A DNA stretch of 64,000 nucleotides from Spinellus fusiger (taxonomy: Eukaryota > Mucoromycota > Mucoromycetes > Mucorales > Phycomycetaceae), in contig JALLLS010000108.1 in NCBI GenBank assembly GCA_025094145.1, positions 1-64,000 of the forward strand, given 5' to 3'. Below are positions 58,401-64,000 of the stretch, in pieces. The position numbers and the translations under genes are program-made. The notes under the pieces are model-generated. The model made no database searches and had not been told where the DNA came from. It worked only from the letters and a program-made list of their open reading frames with translations. The number at the start of each line of letters is the position of its first letter. Within the stretch, counting starts at the first letter, position 1.

Positions 58401-59628
58401 TTTTTTTCTGAGATTGTGCGAATAATTCCCGAAAATAGTGTATACAGTGCTGAATAGAGTTAATATATAATTGTGTGTGTGTGAGAGAGAGATTTAGGTG
58501 TGGTCTTACCATTGTTCTTCACACCTTCCTCAGCCCTGTCCTCTTACTGGATTAGTATTTGGCGTTAGTTTTAATAAGGCAGTTTTTGATTCAAGAGTAA
58601 AAAAATAAAATAAAGACAAAAAAATGCAGGACAACTCGTCTCTCTCCATGCATAAATGTATCTTACCATAGTCACTCATGTTTCTCAATGTACATAGACC
58701 CAGACGCTATACTAACACCACACATTCTGGTAAAATGCTACTATTTTTATGGCATCCTTGTACTGATTTTGTATAGTCTTCTATCAAACTATAAAGACTA
58801 ATGTTACAGTACACAAGCTCGCATCATGATTCGTCAAACTGCAATACCGCATGTGTTCATTCCAAATACATTTTTAAAATGAATACACACAGTGTTACTG
58901 AATATTTTATATGTATACTTTTATTATCAAAATAGGTAGGTCTATAGTTTCTTTAGATAGGTAAGTATTTATTTTTATTTTTATTATTACTACTATTACT
59001 ATTACTAATATTAGAGACATTCAAAGAGTTCATCTTATTCATTATTCAATAGAGTATCTATAAGAGTAGAGTGTGTAGAATTCTATGAAAAATGAAAGAA
59101 GATAGACAAGAAAGAGATACTGACTATAGAAGACACACTGGTCTATTTCTGATCTATTGTAAGAATATATCTGTTGTGCTTTATTCAATAGCCTACAATC
59201 ATTAGTATTGGCCCTATTCTCTTGATACTTGATAAAATAATGTGTTAAACTAATATTTTTATTGTGTGAAGACCACTAGAAATAATGACCTACTGGTTAA
59301 TATAAGCAGAAGGGTTTATATTTTTATCTTATCAATAGAAGAGTTACCAGTACTCATTGTCTTTTAGTAAAGAAGGATGAGGTTTATCTATCCTTGGTCA
59401 AAACTCAATTACATGCCTCTGAGATGTCTTGATCTGTATAAATAGGAAGACCACATCCTATTGCATGAGTGTTCAAACTTGAAAGATACCCCATTTGTCC
59501 CTCTTAGAACATAGTTTTATCTCTTCTTTTTCAAAGGAAGTTATCTCATTCTTACAGCAACAACTAAAAGATTCAAGCAGTCACTTATAACATAAGCCTC
59601 CCTCCAAGACTGTTTTGCTCTGTCATTT
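58401..59628. other. AT-rich gene-free stretch
   Basis: No coding sequence recognised. The first 45 bp contain TTGTGCGAATAATTCCCG, similar to TACGTGAATAATTTCGAG on the minus strand near 48900, possibly an outer part of the DD34E element ends. Confidence 0.45.
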
Positions 59629-59700
59629 TAGTATTAGTAGTATTAGTATTAGTGTTAGTGTTAGTATTAGTATTAGTATTAGTATTAGTATTAGTATTAT
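59629..59700. repeat. (ATTAGT)n microsatellite
   Basis: About twelve hexamer units with G/A variation. Confidence 0.9.
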
Positions 59701-59758
59701 TAGTGGTAGTACTATCAGTGGTAGTATTATTAGTGTCACTATCACTCACTATCACTAT

Positions 59759-59982
59759 TGTTGTAAATGTGAAGGTTTTCTTCCCCTGAAACACATATAG
59801 GACAAGGGAGGGAGAACCACCCCTGAATTTACTGAGAAGCTATTGTTGTATAGCTTAGATCTTTGTAACATAGAAAGAATATGTATACAAGTAGACCAAA
59901 ATTCATACAATGAATCTTTGAGAAATATACCCTTTAATTCAAACAAAACACACCTCTTGTTTTTTTTTGGGGTTTTCCAACA
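59759..59982 (-). repeat. LTR-like repeat (TGTTGG...CAACA), reverse copy 4
   Basis: On the minus strand it runs TGTTGGAAAACCCC to TTTACAACA, closely matching 49864-50080 and 1369-1587. It is followed outwards by ATCTCATC, the same eight bases that border copy 2 in the 906-bp arm. Confidence 0.65.
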
Positions 59983-60674
59983 ATCTCATCATTATTACAA
60001 ACATATAAACTACAGCTAAATGACTTTATGAACATCAAACTTAATAAATACCAAAAAGAGTAGTTGCACACCAAGATAAAACTCAATAGGCTATTTTTAT
60101 CAAGGGACTGCAATCCATTCCATCTACAGATTACATATTACACAGAAGAAAAGTACATCTACAAATGGAGAATAAATGATCTTCTTGTTTCCACGTGGCA
60201 AAAGATCTGCGCCCTATTGCTACACAACACTCTATCGCCCGTTACTACTCTCTTAGTTCGTGTTACTTGGCGCAGGGTAGTCATGACATCACCATCACCA
60301 AAAAGAACAGTGTCATGGTGATAAGTAGAAGAGCAGACGACTCAAGTCATCTTACAGCAACTGATGGACATCCTTTTAACAGTCACACAAAGGAGTGTCA
60401 TCACCTGGATTAGGTCATTTCTACTCTTTTATTTCTAGAGACAGAAAGGTAATTGAGTGGGCTATCTATCTCTATTAATAGACTCCACATTGATTTCAAT
60501 AGATACAATTTCAACAACAGCCTTGGGAGGCAAGGATGAACACAGACCTAAGACTTACAAGCAGAGAAGATTGATTTAGATGACAGTGTAGAGATGAATA
60601 GATAGATATCTTTGATATAGACTAGTAGCATTGATAACAGCACTGTCTCTTTATATATTGTATTATATATTGCA
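59983..60674. other. Region of uncertain content
   Basis: Frames at 60064-60321 and 60195-60413 on the plus strand have some protein-like stretches (SHDITITKKNSVMVISRRAD) but no family is recognised and no splice model is convincing. Otherwise AT-rich. Confidence 0.35.
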
Positions 60675-61138
60675 TTATATATTGTATATAAAAGAGGAAG
60701 AAAGTGTCTTTGATATTACTTGCCTTATTCCAATAGCAGAGATGTGAGTGTATTCATCACTGCTTGTTTTTGGAATGAGGCAAGTAATATCAAAACGACA
60801 GTAGTACTTTAAGATCATCTGTTGATTCTCCACCAGAATAGCAGCCAACAGACCAATACAATCACCCAGTAGTTTTACTGTCTGTTGATATATGTGACTG
60901 CTTCTATGCGTAAGTCTCCTTGAAGAATCCACTCTGTCTCTATAGGTTAAATAGAATCCTCAGTAATAATAATAAAAAGATGCTTATTATCCATCTTATT
61001 ATCCATTGACTCGTGTTGCAGTAGTTCAATAGACGCTGCCTTTCTTCCTCTACCTATAAGAGTAGGTTGACGTGTGGATTTCATTGAGCCATGCCTATTA
61101 TTTTTTCTTTCCATTTCCATTTCCATTTCCGCTGTCAC
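60675..61138 (-). CDS. Unidentified small protein, two exons
   Basis: Exons 61054-61138 and 60675-60958 join across a GT-AG intron and give 122 aa. The junction makes QPTLIGFYLTYRDRVDSSRR, then THRSSHIYQQTVKLLGDCIG and LLAAILVENQQMILKYYCRF, an amphipathic helical stretch that looks like real coding sequence, though I recognise no family. The start MTAEMEMEMERK is repetitive and acidic/basic. An AAG|GCAAGT site at 60724 could be a GC donor to an unseen third exon; otherwise translation ends at 60675. The 3' end of exon 2 contains a 23-bp hairpin (60711-60792). Divergent from TFIIE-beta, 87 bp between start codons. Confidence 0.5.
60711..60792. repeat. Near-perfect 23-bp inverted repeat (hairpin)
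   Basis: TGATATTACTTGCCTTATTCCAA (arm 60711-60733) and its reverse complement at 60770-60792 pair over 22 of 23 positions around a 36-nt loop. Both arms lie in the 3' part of the unidentified minus-strand gene and one contains its GCAAGT candidate donor. Confidence 0.85.
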
Positions 61139-61225
61139 ACTTCCCTGTGGACTGTCTCCCTGTGTTTTTTCCTCCTTTCCTCTTTTAATTCTTGTTCATC
61201 TTCCTAGACGTCTCCCACCACAGTC

Positions 61226-62431
61226 ATGTCGCTATCAGACCAAGTCAAGAAGTTTAAAAACACACTCTCTGCCAATACTGGTCTTGCAGTGAAGAGAACA
61301 GTCAATACGACCCACCCTCATGAGGGAGGTGCTTCTGTAGGACATATTTCCAACAACACAAGAGCTTCGTTTGAACTGTCGAGTCAAGAAGCACGCAAAA
61401 AGGCAAAGAAGGCTACGGGTACAAAAGAGATACTATAGTATAATAAGAGGAGGCTCTATTTCTCTCTTTTTCTCTATAGATAGAGATAGATAGATAGATG
61501 TGCATGTTTCTTTCTTTCTTTCTTTCTTTCTTTTTTTGATAAGCTTCCGTTAGTCTATTCACAGCCTGCGAACACTGGCACTGGACAGCATGCCATGAGT
61601 CAACTGTATACTGTGATTCAGTTCTTGAAAGACTGCGACCACCCTCAGTCTGTAGTGAGCATTGGTTCTAGAACCAAAGTGGATATTACAAGAAATGCTG
61701 CCTTGTGGGAGAAGTTGGTGCAGAACAGCAAAATAGAATTTGATCCTGTAAACAAGACATTTGCATACAAGGCGAGTGTCTTTTTCTTTGTTTTGCTGCT
61801 GTTTCTACGAGTACAGCGACTGATGTGTAGACTGATGTGTTTGTGTGTATAGCCCACCTACCAGATCAAATCCAAGGACGATCTTCTTACTCTACTGACA
61901 TCCAAAAAGAATGAAGGTGGTATGGATTATAAGGATCTCAAGGATTCCTATTCCAAGTTGGCCAATACAGTGGAGGAACTGGCCAATGAAGGAAGAGTGC
62001 TTGTGATTCGTAATAAGGATAGCAATCCTCGTGTCCTATTCCACAATGACATGCAGTTCAATACATGGATTGACCAGGATTTCCAGAAGATGTGGACTGA
62101 GATTCTGATTCCTGATGAGACTGATCTTCCAAAGGCCCTTGAGAATGGTATGCATACAAAAGAGTGCTTCTTTATTTATATTAACACTTGATGTGATTTT
62201 AGCTGGACTCAAGACAATGGAGGTGTTTGATAAAAAGGTGGTTTCTGAGGTAAGTGAGGGATGTAGGCATGTCTGTTGTAGGTAAGAAGACTCACACTGC
62301 GACTGTTCTTTACCATTGACATGTCCAAGGCTAAACCCAAGCGATCAAAGACACGCAATAAAAAGATCAAAATTACCAATACTCATTTGGCGCACATTGA
62401 TCTGTCCAAGGATTATGTGCCGAAGAAATAA
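61226..62431 (+). CDS. TFA2: Transcription initiation factor IIE subunit beta
   Basis: Five exons fit: 61226-61418, 61554-61771, 61853-62147, 62203-62249, 62330-62431 (284 aa). The junction of exons 1 and 2 restores GVYSQPANTGTGQHAMSQLY, then a winged-helix (VIQFLKDCDHPQSVVSI); across the next intron FAYKPTYQIKSKDDLLTLL starts the second winged helix with DYKDLKDSYSKLANTVEELA and RVLVIRNKDSNPRVLFHNDM, and FQKMWTEILIPDETDLP. The basic tail KRSKTRNKKIKITNTHLAHI matches the family's C-terminus. TFIIE-beta recruits TFIIH to the RNA polymerase II preinitiation complex. The second intron (61772-61852) starts GC (AAG|GCGAGT), supported by the continuous YKP family motif. The intron 1 contains CTTT and GATA microsatellites. 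The last intron's acceptor (62329) is the least certain. Confidence 0.9.
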
Positions 62432-62471
62432 CCCCAGTGAACCAATAAAGGATATTTATAAAGGGCTAAAA

Positions 62472-62541
62472 GTGGCAGAGTAGAGCAGAGAAAAGTAGCA
62501 GAGTAGAGCAGAGAAAAGTAGCAGAGTAGAGCAGAGAAAAG
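62472..62541. repeat. 23-bp tandem repeat, three units
   Basis: Three units of a GCAGAGTAGAGCAGAGAAAA-type 23-mer lie between TFIIE-beta and the PIG-Y-like gene, probably in the latter's leader. Confidence 0.85.
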
Positions 62542-62648
62542 AGAGCAGAACTACATTAAAGAGTTACAGCAGAAAATAATACACATACTCATGACAAAGT
62601 GACTCGTATTTTCTCTCCCTCTTCTCATTGCTTCCCTGTCTTTTTGTT

Positions 62649-63047
62649 ATGCAAGCGTACCATCGACGAACAAGGCCTGCAGTCTCTTCTTCAGCTGCTC
62701 ATGGAACAGAGCCTCTTTATGCACACACCATGACAGTGCACTTATCAGACAGTGAGGATACAACCTACGTATGGGGGTATGGACTCCTCCTAATGACCTG
62801 GCTCATGTTCTTTATGACCATGTATTCCTTGGTGGGCTGTTATTGGGTGACTTCAGATAACAAGGCAAGAGCCTCTTTCAATAGAGAACACTGGTGTTGG
62901 ATAGGTGTACTGACACACACAGAGTAGCTTCTCACTTTGATACGAAACGACAACTACTACTGTTTTGTGTTTCCTATCACTGCTATTGCCTTTGTTTACT
63001 TTGTCATTTGGAACTGGATGGGCATGAAGTTCTTTCGACACAACTAA
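62649..63047 (+). CDS. PIGY: PIG-Y-like subunit of GPI-GlcNAc transferase
   Basis: Two exons fit: 62649-62864 and 62928-63047 (111 aa). Two hydrophobic segments are predicted: YGLLLMTWLMFFMTMYSLVG (about residues 50-70) and FPITAIAFVYFVIWNWMG. The C-terminus WNWMGMKFFRHN closely matches the hallmark W.WMG.K.FRHN end of PIG-Y. PIG-Y is a small two-pass ER membrane protein of the GPI-GnT complex, which makes GlcNAc-PI in the first step of GPI-anchor synthesis. The intron most consistent with the frame starts GC (AAG|GCAAGA) and ends TAG; an alternative GT donor at 62847 (GTGACT) would also keep the frame. Without splicing the frame stops at 62927. The ATG at 62649 is preferred because no ATG lies upstream in frame. 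Confidence 0.75.
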
Positions 63048-63494
63048 CTGCTGTTTTCCATCCATGGCGGACCATCAAATAAAAAGGAGGGATTTGCCCT
63101 TTTCGACTCATTCACTTGTTCAAGGTTCTCTTTTCTAGTGGTGGTGGAGTGCACAGGGAATAGCGGCAATGAAAAATAGAGAGAGAAATAGAGAGAGAGA
63201 AATATCAGAAAAAATAAAAATAAAAATAAAAATAAAAATAAAAATAAAAATAAAAATAAAAAAAAGAAATAAAAAAAGAAATAAAAAAAGAAATAAAAAA
63301 ATAAAATAAAAAGAAGCTTTTTTTTATTTCTTTTTTTATTTCTTTTTTTTTTATTTCTTGTCATTTGATTTTTCTGCTATTTTTTTCTGCCTTTGTTTAG
63401 ACTCTGAAAGAGTCACACTGACACTCCTTTCTTCCTTCTCCTCCTCCTCTTTTTCATCTTTTTCATCTCCCTTTTCATCTTCTTCTTTATTACT
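63048..63494. other. Intergenic with A/T-rich simple repeats
   Basis: An (AAATAA)n and A/T-rich run (about 63200-63360) and a C/T-rich tract (63420-63490) precede the casein kinase gene; the latter is a usual fungal core-promoter feature. Confidence 0.6.
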
Positions 63495-64000
63495 ATGGCT
63501 CTGGAAGGACGGGATATCCGAATAGGCAACAAATACAAACTAGGCCGGAAGATAGGTGCTGGTTCTTTTGGAGAAATCTATCTGGGTAAATACTTGTCAT
63601 CTCCAAAGAAAGAAGTGATGTTGACTTGTAGTAGGCTCCAATATGACGAGTGGTGAAGATGTTGCTGTGAAGATGGAGAACATGAGAGCTGCTCATCCAC
63701 AATTGGAATACGAAGCAAGAGTGTACAAGACATTAGCCGGCGGTGTTGGTATCCCCTTTGTAAGGTGGTACGGCAAAGAGGCTGACCATAATGTTCTTGT
63801 AATGGACCTCCTTGGGCCTTCTATGGAGGACCTGTTCAACTACTGCAAACGACGCTTCTCATTGAAGACGGTGCTGTTATTAGCGGATCAATTGGTGAGT
63901 GCAGTGCAGTGCAGTGTTCTTAGAGAGCAGGAGACAGTACAGTAGACTACAGTACAATAGACTACAGTACAATGGAACACTCGCTCACCTCTTCTTCTTC
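63495..64000 (+). CDS. Casein kinase 1 family protein kinase, N-terminal part
   Basis: Exons 63495-63585 and 63635-63894 (117 codons) are seen, followed by a GTGAGT donor at 63895; the gene continues past the window. The product begins [20 protein letters not shown], with the glycine loop [12 protein letters not shown], the catalytic Lys in EDVAVKMEN, and the CK1 hallmark [20 protein letters not shown] followed by [11 protein letters not shown]. This places it in the CK1 (delta/epsilon/HRR25-like) group of constitutively active Ser/Thr kinases. The intron acceptor at 63634 restores the usual [16 protein letters not shown] order. Catalytic-loop HRD and DFG are outside the window. Confidence 0.92.

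Noticed and set aside
63044..63364. Phe/Leu-rich minus-strand frame
   Set aside because: Produced by the AAATAA simple repeat.

Overview
The window looks like nuclear DNA of a filamentous fungus, most likely an early-diverging (Mucoromycota/Mucorales-like) lineage. It is AT-rich, genes carry short introns (about 38-135 bp), housekeeping genes match eukaryotic families, and the gaps between genes are packed with Tc1/mariner elements, LINE fragments, solo LTRs and Fanzor-bearing elements. No bacterial operons, rRNA or tRNA genes were seen. Species is not determined; the lineage is an inference.

Layout. 1-8.4 kb is a nested transposon graveyard: two related Tc1 relics, then a terminal-inverted-repeat element carrying the C-terminal end of a Fanzor nuclease, itself interrupted in order by a Tc1 copy, a 5'-truncated LINE and a solo LTR; target-site duplications let the order be read. 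8.4-10.8 kb holds relics. 10.8-17.4 kb is an island of three probable regulators: a fungal transcription-factor-domain protein without a visible zinc cluster, an F-box protein, and a transcription factor with two successive Zn2Cys6 clusters. 19.5-21 kb is a second Fanzor-type TIR element and 21.9-22.6 kb a secreted thaumatin-like protein. 24.6-34.4 kb is almost gene-free but contains a large broken Fanzor gene of a different lineage, Tc1 relics and an LTR with the start of gag.

34.5-44 kb is a second gene island: a large eight-exon membrane protein of the ArAE/BRE4-like family, a DCAF7/WDR68 WD40 protein, a third Fanzor-type TIR element, and a GT31 glycosyltransferase. 44.1-51.3 kb is transposon territory framed by a 906-bp inverted repeat whose arms appear identical where compared. 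51.5-54.3 kb holds the divergent pair HAT1 and FCF2, sharing a 152-bp intergenic region. 54.3-60.6 kb is relics plus one intact DD34E transposase with long TIRs. 60.7-64 kb is gene-dense: an unidentified reverse-strand gene with a 23-bp hairpin at its 3' end, then TFIIE-beta, a PIG-Y-like GPI-GnT subunit and the start of a casein kinase 1, all on the plus strand.

The host genes do not form one pathway. They are chromatin and transcription (HAT1, TFIIE-beta, zinc-cluster factors), ribosome biogenesis (FCF2), signalling/scaffolding (CK1, DCAF7), and membrane/secretory functions (GT31, PIG-Y, transporter). The most distinctive content is two unrelated Fanzor lineages within 64 kb, the datable nested insertions, and an apparent excess of GC-AG introns. 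Exon structures were built by hand from splice consensus, reading frame and family similarity; none is supported by transcripts.
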